Shown piece after piece: positions 8,648-17,233 of a DNA stretch of 17,309 nucleotides. This stretch comes from Pelagophyceae sp. CCMP2097. Taxonomy: Eukaryota > Sar > Pelagophyceae. Position numbers and translations under genes: made by a program. Every line of letters begins with the position of its first letter. Positions within the stretch are counted from its first letter, which is position 1. Below the pieces are notes generated by a model that saw nothing but the letters and a program-made list of their open reading frames with translations, ran no database searches and was not told the DNA's origin. The DNA is taken from NCBI GenBank assembly GCA_026770575.1, contig MU657172.1:22068-39376 (forward strand), read 5' to 3'.

Positions 8648-9498
8648 TTACGCGGGCCGGCCCTGCTGCCGCCGCTTGCCCTCCTTTGGCTTCTGGCAGC
8701 TGAGCGGGTTGGCGCCGCCGGCGCGCTTCTTCGACGCGCGCTGCCGCGGCGCCGCGATGGTTCCCGCGGCGCGCGCCTGCTTTGCGTCCGCCTTTCGGAT
8801 GCGCTTCGCCAGCGCGAACTCGTCGTCGTCCAGCCTCGTCTTGCGCTGTTCGTCGCGGTCTGCGCACTTGAGCGATGCCCGCGACGGGGCGTCGAGCTGC
8901 AGCACCGTACTGGAGAAGCGAAGGACGGGCATGCCAGGGACTTTGCGGAGCGACGCCAGCAGATGGTCATCCTGCGTCGCCACCACGTATCTGTTCTCGT
9001 TGCGCTCGCCGACCCTGCCGGTGCAAAGGTCCACAGTACGGCCCGGGTGGAATGCAAGCATCGGGTCCTTACAGCTTCAAAATCGCATCTGCTGCTGTGC
9101 CACCCTCGGATTTCTTATCAAGGAGCCTCACGCGATCAGACGTGCAAAACGCGAGCGCCTCGGCGCACCTAATCGCGGGCTTGGCGCGGGGCGTCACACG
9201 GCGGCGGGGGCGCACGTCTCGCCGAGGGCCTCGAGTTCGTGAATGACCTACAGGGCCTTTGGGTGGGCCTCTGGTTTTCGCATTCGGAGAGAGCCGTTAC
9301 CGCGCGCGGCACGGCGAGGTAGATCTGGTCCTTGCCGAGGAGTTTTTGAAGGCGCGGGAGGATGCCCGTCTTTACCGTCACCAATGCGTGGTGCACGAAA
9401 TTCCCGTCGAGCACTACAGTGTACGGCCCCTCCAACCCAAAGCCCACCTTGTAGAACTGCAGCGTCTTCCGCGCCGCCTTGGCGCGCAGCAGCCGCAT
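8648..9498 (-). CDS. UTP23: UTP23-like small-subunit processome PIN protein
   Basis: Utp23 is a degenerate PIN-domain protein of the Fcf1/Utp23 family. It acts in the nucleolus in early 18S pre-rRNA processing and snoRNA release. Four exons, 9498-9301, 9247-9216, 9168-9073 and 9014-8648, give about 230 residues, close to the family length. The start ATG at 9498 gives MRLLRAKAARKTLQFYK, the conserved family N terminus. PIN acidic positions appear as VVLDGNF, IHELEALGE and RYVVATQDD. The C-terminal family signature is present as GGANPLSCQK in a basic tail. Introns are tiny (53, 47 and 58 nt), and all acceptors are AG|G. The second intron could instead be 29 nt (9169-9197, donor GTGACG). The usual Cys/His zinc-binding segment between the PIN acidic motifs is mostly missing: exon 3 has AFCTSDRVRLLDKK there. 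UTP23 is divergent from RPB2, 368 bases away. Confidence 0.93.
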
Positions 9499-9866
9499 TG
9501 CGCGGACCCCCAACGCAAGCTCGAGCCGGGCGACGAGTCTGCCCCGCTGCGACTTGATTCCATCCTCCTTTTTTTGAGACTTCGTAGAGAGTGCGGTTCC
9601 GACGCCGCCGTTCGCCGAGACTGGACTAGGCTCGCGCGACGCGTGCCGTGAACGAGGGGCGTCTCACGGCCTTTGACGGCCGCGCTGAACAGCAGCCGCC
9701 CAAAAGAGAGCCGCCGCGTGCGTTTCGCATCCGCGTCCCACGCGGGCCGCCCTTGGCATACGCCCTTGGCCTACGTTTGTGAATTTGCCGGCTCCCTTTG
9801 AAGCCTCCGGCGCCTCCAGCGGTTCGAAGCAGGCAGCCGTGCAGCGCCTTCCGCGGCGGCGGCGCC
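9499..9866. promoter_or_regulatory. Divergent UTP23/RPB2 intergenic promoter region
   Basis: This is the only space between the start codons of UTP23 (minus) and RPB2 (plus), so it should hold both promoters and 5' UTRs. I see no convincing TATA box. An imperfect tandem 13-mer CGCCCTTGGCATA / CGCCCTTGGCCTA lies at 9748-9773, about 95 bases before the RPB2 ATG, and is a possible regulatory element. The RPB2 ATG context GCGCCATGG is a good eukaryotic initiation context. Confidence 0.55.
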
Positions 9867-12800
9867 ATGGACGAGATCACGCAAGAGGTGCGTCCGCGGG
9901 TCTTTTGGCGCGGGTCTTGGAACCGTCCACCGGCGTGGCGGGGTCCCTGAGCCTCCGCTCGCGTAGGACGCGTGGACGGTCATCTCGGCGTACTTTGCGG
10001 AGAAGGGTTTGGTGCGGCAGCAGTTGGATTCGTTTGATGAGTTCATTCAGAACACGATGCAAGAACTCGTAAGTCTCTCGGCAGTCCAAAGAGCCATCCT
10101 CGAGGCACTCCAAGGAGCCATCGGCAATCCGACAAGGCGGTGTACCGGCGACGCCGGTAGGTCGACGACTCGGGCGAGGTCAAGGTCCGGCCCGAGGCGC
10201 AGTACGCGGTGGGCCGCGAGGACCGGGAACAGTCGACGTACGTGTGTCGGAAGAAGTTGCGAGGAGCCACGATTTCTTCCACGTAGGTACGCCGTCTCCT
10301 TCGGCCAGGTCTACGTCTCAAAGCCGACGGCGACGGAGAAGGACGGCACGACTTCGAACATGTTTCCGCACGAGGCGAGGTTGCGAAGCATGACGTACGC
10401 AGCGCCCATGTGCGTCGCCGTCGTTGTATCAATCTTGGCCACGGGCCTCGAAACCGGCCCGGGTGACTTTTGGAAAAAGGTACGTCGACGTGGACTGCCG
10501 CGAGCTCAAGCCGGCGGCGCGGCTCGCCGCGGGAGGCCAGGCGGAGATAGACATCGACGGTGCGGCCCGTTTCTTCCGTGCACGTCGACGAGCCGTATTA
10601 GGCGAGTGGTACCCTTGCACGGTGACGCGCATCGACTCTCGCTTCGCGGACGTGGAGTACGAGTCTGCCGGCGACCGGCTGGCCACCGAGGAGCAGGTGG
10701 AGATTGGCAGGCTCCGCGTCGTCGCCGAGGCGGCAGTGGCCGCGGGCGAGTCGTCGCCCAAGGAATTCCTGGGCTACGTGCCCATCATGCTGCGGTCGCG
10801 GTTTTGCGTCCTTGCCGACAAATCGGACAAGGAGCTCTGTGCACCACCGCGTTTGACAAGATTGATCCAACGAGATGACTCATCCAACGAGAGCGGTCTT
10901 GCAGGGCGTTGCCGAAAAACCCGGAGCGTCGCCCAAAGCGGCGCTGCCGACGTTGCGGCCGAGGCACGGGGCCGTTGAAGAACGAGCGGGCGGGCCCTCG
11001 AGACGGGCCGTCTGAACGTCTTGAGGACCGCAGGGTCTTGGGGCGGTCTCTTGGGGTCGTCTCGTTGCGGTCCTCCGGTGTCACGCCTTGTTCATCTCGA
11101 AGACCGTCTCGAGGCGGCTCTCGAGAGCTTCTGCGAGAGGACCCTCGATTCGGGGCCGTCTGAGTACGACTTTTTGGCAAGTGCATTTTCGAGCCTCTCT
11201 CCAAAAAGGCCCCTCGATTCTCGACGGGTCTTTTTGGGGCTGCCTCCATGGCCGCCGGAAGAGGCGGTTCCTCGGACCGCTTCGAGGCCGTCTCCCGGAG
11301 AGGGTGTTCGGCCTCGGTGACCTTTAGCGCCGTCGAGAAGCACCACGCTCACCGTCGCCCAAATCAGGCGAATTCGGCGAGTGCATCTACGACCAGGGCG
11401 GCTACTTCGTGCGTTTTTCGAGGCGGCGACATGGTCGAAAAGCGGCCGCACGCGGCGCCTAGGTGATCAACGGCTCTGAAAAGGTGGTGATTGCGCAGGA
11501 GCGAATGTCGAACAACCACGTTTACTGTTTCCGCAAAAAGCAGCCGCACGCCTACTCGTGGGTCGTAGAGTGCCGGTCGCACATTGAGCACGGTAAGAAT
11601 GAGGCCGGCCGGGAAACGCCGGAAAAGGCCTCTGACACAGGCGCTTGAAAGGCCCTTGACACAGGCGCGCGGCCGACGTCGACCATCTACATGCAGATGT
11701 ACAACCGACCGGGCCGCATGCAGATCCAGGGCAACCAGATCCGGATGACGCTGCCCTACGTCCGCACGGACGTGCCCGTCATCGTCGTGTTCCGAGCGCT
11801 GGGTGCGCGCCCTTGCCTCTGAACCCCGGCACTCGTCGCCTAGGTTTCGTCGCGGACCGCGACATCCTCGAGCACATAGTCTACGACTTTAGCGACGGGG
11901 AGATGCTGGAAAAGCTGCGGCCCTCGCTGGATGAAGCGCACGTCGTCCAGAACCAGACGGTGGCGCTTGACTTCATCGGTCGCCGCGGCAGCGCGACCAA
12001 CGTCGGCCGGGCGAAAAGAGTGCAGTACGCCAAAGAGCTCCTGCAAAAGGAGGTGCTGCCGCACGTCGGCCAGGCGCCGCGTTGAGAAGACGTACACCCC
12101 GAAGAGTACACCCAGAAGAGTACACCCCGTATTTGAGAAGACGTACCCCGAAGACGGACCCTCTCAAATTCCTTGGGCGGGCACGCGTCAACGGCCCCGA
12201 CGGGGGTCCTTTTGGACCCGTCGAGGGCCGGCCGCCCCTCGAGGTCCCGATGTCCTCGTCGCTAGAATTTCCGCCGCGGTAGGCATCGAGGAGGCGTCGG
12301 ACACGAAGAAGGCCTTCTTCGTCGGGTACATCGTGCACAAGCTCCTCATGTGCTCTTTGGAGCGCATCGACGAGGACGACCGCGACCACTACGGCAAAAA
12401 GAGATGCGACCTCGCCGGGCCCCTGCTGGGCGGCCTGTCCCTTTCCCGCGCCCGTGAAGCGTGGTTCTACGACGTCACTTTCGGCATGGCCTCATCGGAA
12501 AGGGCGTAGGTTCCGAATGCTCTTCCGCAAGCTGACAAAAGACGTGCAGCAGCGCGGCGCGGCGCTGAAACTCTCCTCCGGGATGGCGCCAGGGGGTCTG
12601 AGCACGGCTCGAAATGACACAAATGATGCCCGAAGTCAAAAGAAGAAAGAAAGATAAGGAGGATTAGATCAAAACCCGATACCCCGGGAATGCCCTAGGT
12701 ACGTCCAAAAGTCGCTCGACGAGGGCCGGCACTTCAACCTCGCTTCGGCAATCAAGTCGAGGCTCATCACAGACGGCCTGCGCTACTCTTTAGCCACCGG

Positions 12801-15800
12801 CAACTGGGGCGACCGTCAGTTTTGCAACGTCGTTTTCCAACGTTTCGTTTTCCAACGTTTCGTTTTCCAACGTTTCGTTTTCCAACGTTACGTGTGTCAA
12901 CGCGAGCGCGACTCTCGCCTTTCATGTGTCAAATAGGCAAGGACGCCTCGCGCGCGGGCGTCTCGCAAGTCCTCTCGCGACTCACGTACGCTTCGACGCT
13001 GTCGCACCTGCGCCGGCTGAACACGCCGCTCGGCCGCGAGGGCAAGCAGGTCCGTTTTGCGACGGCGAATGTGATGGTTCTGAGGCATTCATCTGCGTAG
13101 GCCAAGCCGAGACAGCTCCACAACACGCACTGGGGGTTCATCTGCCCCGCCGAGACGCCAGAAGGCCAGGCTGTCGGGCTGGCACCTTTCCCGCGCCGTC
13201 GCAACAAGGCAGCCTTTGGCGAGCGATCCCAGAGGCCCGAGTCTAGCGCGGCGGCCAAAAGCGGCCAAGGCGGGTCCCAAGGACTGGGGCCTTTGACCGA
13301 GGTGCCCTCGAAGGCAAAAGGCCCCGTCTCCTGGGTGCTTTGGCCCAATTTGGCGAGGCCCGAGTCGAAAAGTCGGTCCGACGCCCTGGCGGAGTTGAAT
13401 GACGAGGTACCGCGGACCTGAAGGACCAGGACTCGTTTCGAGATGACGGCGCCTTGAACCCGGGGACCGGGGCGGTCTATTTCGGGAAGGTTGTCGCTTT
13501 CGGGACCCGAAGGTTGTCTTGTTCGGGACCCCGGTCTCGCGGCCTGGGACTCAAGGACCGGGGCCTAAGTGTCCCGGAACTTGGACCGAGCCCGGGCAAA
13601 GGGGGCCGAGGCACCGCAAGAGGCCGGTGCTCTTGGACTTTTGCCGGTGGACGGGGCCCCGAGAGCTCCAGGGGGCGCGTCAGACGGGCCAAAGGGTCAG
13701 ACGGGGCAATCGACCGGCCCAGGTTCTGAGCGGCCCTCTGCACCGGCCGATGGCAGCGAGATACCCCGAATCCCAACTAGGTGAAGAATCTCGCGCTCAT
13801 GGCCTACGTCAGCGTGGGCTCACCGCAAGGCCCCATCCTGGAGTTTTTAGAAGAGTGGAGCATGGAGAACCTCGAGGAGATCTCGCCCCAAACGATTGCA
13901 GACGCCGGTTTTCTCGCCGCGTCACAATCAGACGCGAAAATGCAGGCACGACGCAAATGTAGGCACCACGAAGATCTTCGTCAACGGCTCGTGGGTCGGC
14001 GTCCACCGCGACCCGGCCACGCTCGAGTCGACGCTGCGGTCGCTCCGGAGGCAGGTGGACATTGATCCGGAGGTGCGTCGGTGGCCTGCCGCGAGGCCCC
14101 AAAAAAAAGCAAAAAAGGACTTTTGGCGAGGCACCAAAAAAGAAGAAGAAAGGCCTCTATTCCAATCAGGTCTCTGTCGTTCGAGACATCAAGGAAAAGG
14201 AGCTCCGCATCTACACCGACGCCGGCCGCGTCTGCCGCCCGCTTTTGATCGTCGAGGACTCGCCGCCGGGCGACGCCGGGCATGTAGACAGCGCCAAAAA
14301 AGAGCGCACCTCAGCATGCAAGAGGTGGACCCCAAACCCAAAATCAAGAGGGACAAAGGACAAGGCCCAGACGCTGAGACCGGGTTTCCAACCCTGCTCC
14401 TGAATCGGGTCAAACCAAATGTCTTGATGTCTCACGGAACAGGGCCGCGGCGCAACGGCTCAAGTTGCGCAAGAGCCACGTCCTCAAGCTCGTCTCCGGC
14501 GACCTCGGCTGGACGCAGCTCCTCGTCGCCGGCCTCGTCGAGCTCATCGACACAGAGGAGGAGGAGACGACGATGATCGCCATGACGCCGTCGGGGCAAG
14601 CGTCCAGACGGGGAAAACGACTGAGCCGTCGAGCGGACGCCTCGCCGAAAAGCCCTTGCAGGTCGGACCTGCACGAGCCGTACTCGAGCACGTACACGCA
14701 CTGCGAGATCCACCCTTCGATGATCCTGGGCATTTGCGGGTCGATCATCCCGTTCCCGGACCATAACCAGTCGCCTCGCAACACGCGCGTTTGCCTGTTT
14801 CTGTCTTTTCTGTCTTTTCTTTCGACGTGTCATTTTCTGCCCTCTTGCACCTCTTTCGAATTTGGCCGCAGGTACCAGTCTGCCATGGGCAAGCAGGCCA
14901 TGGGCATTTACGCCTCCAACTTCCAGCAGAGGATGGACACGCTGGCGCACGTGCTGCACTATCCGCAAAAGCCGTGAGTCGCATTTGCCGGCGCGTCAGC
15001 TGACGCTCCAGCCAGGCTGGCGACGACGCGGGCCATGGAGCACCTGCACTTCCGCGAGCTGCCCAGCGGCGTCAACGCCATCGTGGGCATCATGTGCTAC
15101 ACGGGCTACAACCAGGAGGACAGTCTGATCATGAACCAAAGCGCCATCGACCGCGGCCTCTTCCGGTGCGCAGGTTCGGGACCCGCAAGACGTCTGCAGT
15201 CGACTCTGCGGTGCAAGGCGCACCTCTTGAAAGCATCTTCGGAATATGCCGACCTCCTTTTTATACCCTCATTTTTGAACACCGACAGGTCGCACTTCTT
15301 CCGGACGTACACAGACCAGGAGCACTCCAAGGGCGTCGGCGAAAAGGCGGGCCAGCAGGAGGTGTTCGAGCGGCCGGACCGCGGCGACTGCACCGCGATG
15401 AGGCACGGCTCGTACGAAAAAGTGGACGCGGACGGCATCGTGCGTTTTCGGCGACGGGTTTGGGCGATTCCCAAAACGAGGCCACAACGAGGCCGGTTGC
15501 CGCAAATAGGTCTCTCCTGGCGTGCGCGTCTCCGGGACGGACATCATCATCGGCAAGACGACGCCCGCGGCGGCCGTGACTGCCGACGGCGAACCTTCGC
15601 GGTTCACCAAGCGCGACGCCTCGACGGCGATGCGGCCCAACGAGAGCGGCATCATCGACGAGGTGTTGCTCTCGACGAACCAAGAGGGCATGAAGTTTGC
15701 AAAGGTGCCCTTGGGCGTAGGAGAAGGGAGACGGGCCCTTGCAGGGGCCGTGGAGACGGGCAATGGGAATTTGAGACGGGCCCTTGCACCCCGAATATCA

Positions 15801-16462
15801 CGGCATATGGCCCCTCGAAACGGTCTTTCTGGCCCTCGGAACGGTCCCCGGGATCTCCCAAGAACCCGGTGGAGGGGAGGGTCTGTACACTTCTGGACCG
15901 CAAACGGAGAGACCGCATACGGAGAGAGAGCTCTCTGGCCATACGGAGAGCAGGCGGTGCTTTGAGACGGCCCCTCGAGACGGTCCCTGCGTACGGCCCT
16001 TTGTCGCGGCGCGGCTTGTGGGCGTCTACGGGATGCATTCTGTGCCTTGATGCGGGCGTGGAGCGCCGAGTCCGCGCGGCGCAGGAGGCGGTCCAGACTG
16101 CGCCCCGGGTCTCCAGCCCCGGGTCTCGAGCCCCGGGAGAATGGCCTGTCTTTGTTTGCCACTCGAGCTCTCTTTGGCGGTCCCTTGTTGGGTCTTGGAT
16201 GGCCCCTCTTTGAGGGGTCCAGAAGGGCCTTTTTCAAGGTCCCTCTGCGAGGTCCCTTGTTGGCATTTCCTCCACTCGGCCCCTTTGAGGCAGCGCCCCT
16301 TGTTGACAGGGTCCTCTTCGGCCCCTCTTCGGCCCCTCTGCGGTCCTGATTTGGTCCGATTGGTGGCCCGAGAACAGACGTTGGACTCGGAGACTCGCCC
16401 CTAGGTGCGCACGCGCGCCGTGCGCACGCCACAGATCGGCGACAAGTTCGCCTCGCGCCACG
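9867..16462 (+). CDS. RPB2: RNA polymerase II second-largest subunit, 3' partial
   Basis: Rpb2 forms one side of the Pol II cleft and contributes to the active site. Exons: 9867-9887, 9967-10068, 10161-10237, 10287-10409, 10480-10838, 11368-11408, 11463-11592, 11665-11802, 11844-12068, 12283-12436, 12510-12551, 12699-12814, 12937-13049, 13101-13181, 13781-13907, 13963-14072, 14170-14279, 14443-14595, 14662-14784, 14872-14973, 15016-15165, 15289-15439, 15510-15704 and 16405-16462 (last end tentative). Phases agree throughout: exons 1-23 total 981 codons. Landmarks: start [20 protein letters not shown] (protrusion); [55 protein letters not shown] then [13 protein letters not shown] (fork); [27 protein letters not shown] and [12 protein letters not shown], which are Pol II-type rather than Pol I or [48 protein letters not shown] with the acidic ED pair near the active site; [18 protein letters not shown]. 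The following QKG segment, hybrid-binding remainder, anchor and clamp (roughly 200 residues) lie beyond the window. Exon 5 carries a Tudor-like insertion. Exon 17 may instead end at 14324 (GT donor), adding 15 residues. Confidence 0.96.
10540..10725 (+). other. Tudor/Agenet-like insertion within RPB2 exon 5
   Basis: Between [10 protein letters not shown] and the conserved GYVPIMLRS, where yeast and human Rpb2 have a short variable loop, this gene encodes roughly 60 extra residues. They read [26 protein letters not shown] and [10 protein letters not shown]. The aromatic WYP, the V-x-Y strand, the GD turn and the terminal RLRV follow the Tudor/Agenet pattern. The frame is continuous with the flanking Rpb2 sequence. 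A 24-base GTGCAC...TTAG|G segment (10578-10601) inside could in theory be spliced in phase, but that would be extremely short. Confidence 0.5.
10839..11367 (+). other. RPB2 intron 5 (529 nt, repeat-word rich)
   Basis: Donor GTGCAC splits a Cys codon (T|GC) and the acceptor is ATCAG|G. Joining gives [18 protein letters not shown], matching the family. The intron is dense in imperfect words such as CTCGAGACGG, GTCTCGAGGCGG and GGCCGTCT, also seen in introns 14 and 23. No separate gene is supported inside. Confidence 0.8.
12815..12936 (+). repeat. Intron 12 with a 15-bp minisatellite, four copies
   Basis: CGTTTTCCAACGTTT is repeated at 12831-12845, 12846-12860, 12861-12875 and 12876-12890, the last copy ending in A. 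The tract lies inside the GT-AG intron between NWGD and the RAGVSQVL exon. It is AT-richer than the exons. Confidence 0.9.
13182..13780 (+). other. RPB2 intron 14 (599 nt) with GC donor
   Basis: The exon ends AVGL and the next begins VKNLALMAY, one of the most conserved joins in the protein. The intron therefore starts GCACCT directly after CTG and ends ACTAG|G. No GT in phase gives this join. The intron is GC-rich with GGGACC/GGCCC word repeats. Open frames inside it have no family features. Confidence 0.85.
15705..16404 (+). other. RPB2 intron 23 (700 nt), repeat-word rich
   Basis: Donor GTGCCC follows KFAK and acceptor CCTAG|G precedes [15 protein letters not shown]. The word GAGACGGGCCCTTGCA occurs exactly twice (starting near 15728 and 15772). 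TACGGAGAG, CTCGAGACGG and CGGCCCCTC variants recur through it. No gene is called inside. Confidence 0.85.
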
Positions 16463-16946
16463 GCCCCATGCCGGCGCCGATTGTGACCGGCAAACCATGG
16501 CCGCCCAATTTGCCACGAGATGCTTCCGCGTTTGCCCAAAACGCAAAGTCGGGAGAGGCCGGGTTTGAGCGGCGCCGGCCGCACCCCGTCGAATGGGTGC
16601 GGCAGTGGCCCGAACCCTTCAAAGACGCTCGCCAAACCCGAAAAGGGTGCGGCACACGGTGCTCTCCGGACGGGCCCCTGCTTCGGCCTCTTTGGCCGTC
16701 CTCTGCGCGGCCTCTTTGAAGGGCCCCATCAAGGCAGGGTGCCTCGCCAGAGACGCGCCTTGAAGACGTCGGGGTCGCTCTGTTGCTCGAAATATGGTTT
16801 GAGAGAGGGCCCTGTTTTTGGCGACCGTCCTTCGGGCCCGTCCAGGCGACGTCTAAGCCGCTGTCTTTGGGGCCGAGTGACCGTCCAGGGGGCCGTCTTT
16901 GGGGCCGCCGTCGACGCGACGGTCACAGAGGGCCCGTCTCCCTTGC

Positions 16947-17001
16947 AAAGGGCACTGTCCAAAGGGCACTGTCCAAAGGGCACTGTCCAAAGGAAGTGTC
17001 C
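16947..17001. repeat. 14-bp minisatellite, three copies plus a diverged fourth
   Basis: AAAGGGCACTGTCC is exact at 16947-16960, 16961-16974 and 16975-16988. It is followed by AAAGGAAGTGTCC at 16989-17001. Confidence 0.9.
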
Positions 17002-17126
17002 AGGCGACCAAGCCCGAGCGACCGTCGTTTGGGACCGCCCGAGGTGGAAGCAGCTTGCCGGTTTGCCCTTGAACCCGCGGGTTGTCGCGTTTTGGCCGAC
17101 GCCCGCGGCTTTGACGCCCCAAGCCC

Positions 17127-17192
17127 ATGGTTGCAAGGCGGCCATCCCGATGGTTGCAAGGCGGCCATCCCGATGGTTGCAAGGCGGCCATC
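17127..17192. repeat. 23-bp minisatellite, nearly three copies
   Basis: The unit begins ATGGTTGCAAGGCGGCCATC and is 23 bases long. Copies lie at 17127-17149 and 17150-17172, with a partial copy at 17173-17192. Confidence 0.9.
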
Positions 17193-17233
17193 TGGAAAGA
17201 ACCGGGACCATATCGCACTGAGCATCCCGGCGC

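Noticed and set aside
12069..12282. GT donor for RPB2 intron 9 at 12081 (GTTGAG)
   Set aside because: It is in phase but adds four residues between LPHVG and the TKKAFF motif. The GC donor at 12069 gives the exact family spacing. Kept only as an alternative.
15035..16213. 392-codon plus-strand frame
   Set aside because: Its first part is RPB2 exon 21. The rest is intron read-through. Rpb2 conservation requires splicing at 15166.
16520..17221. 233-codon plus-strand frame near the window end
   Set aside because: It spans two minisatellites inside the last RPB2 intron and has no family features.
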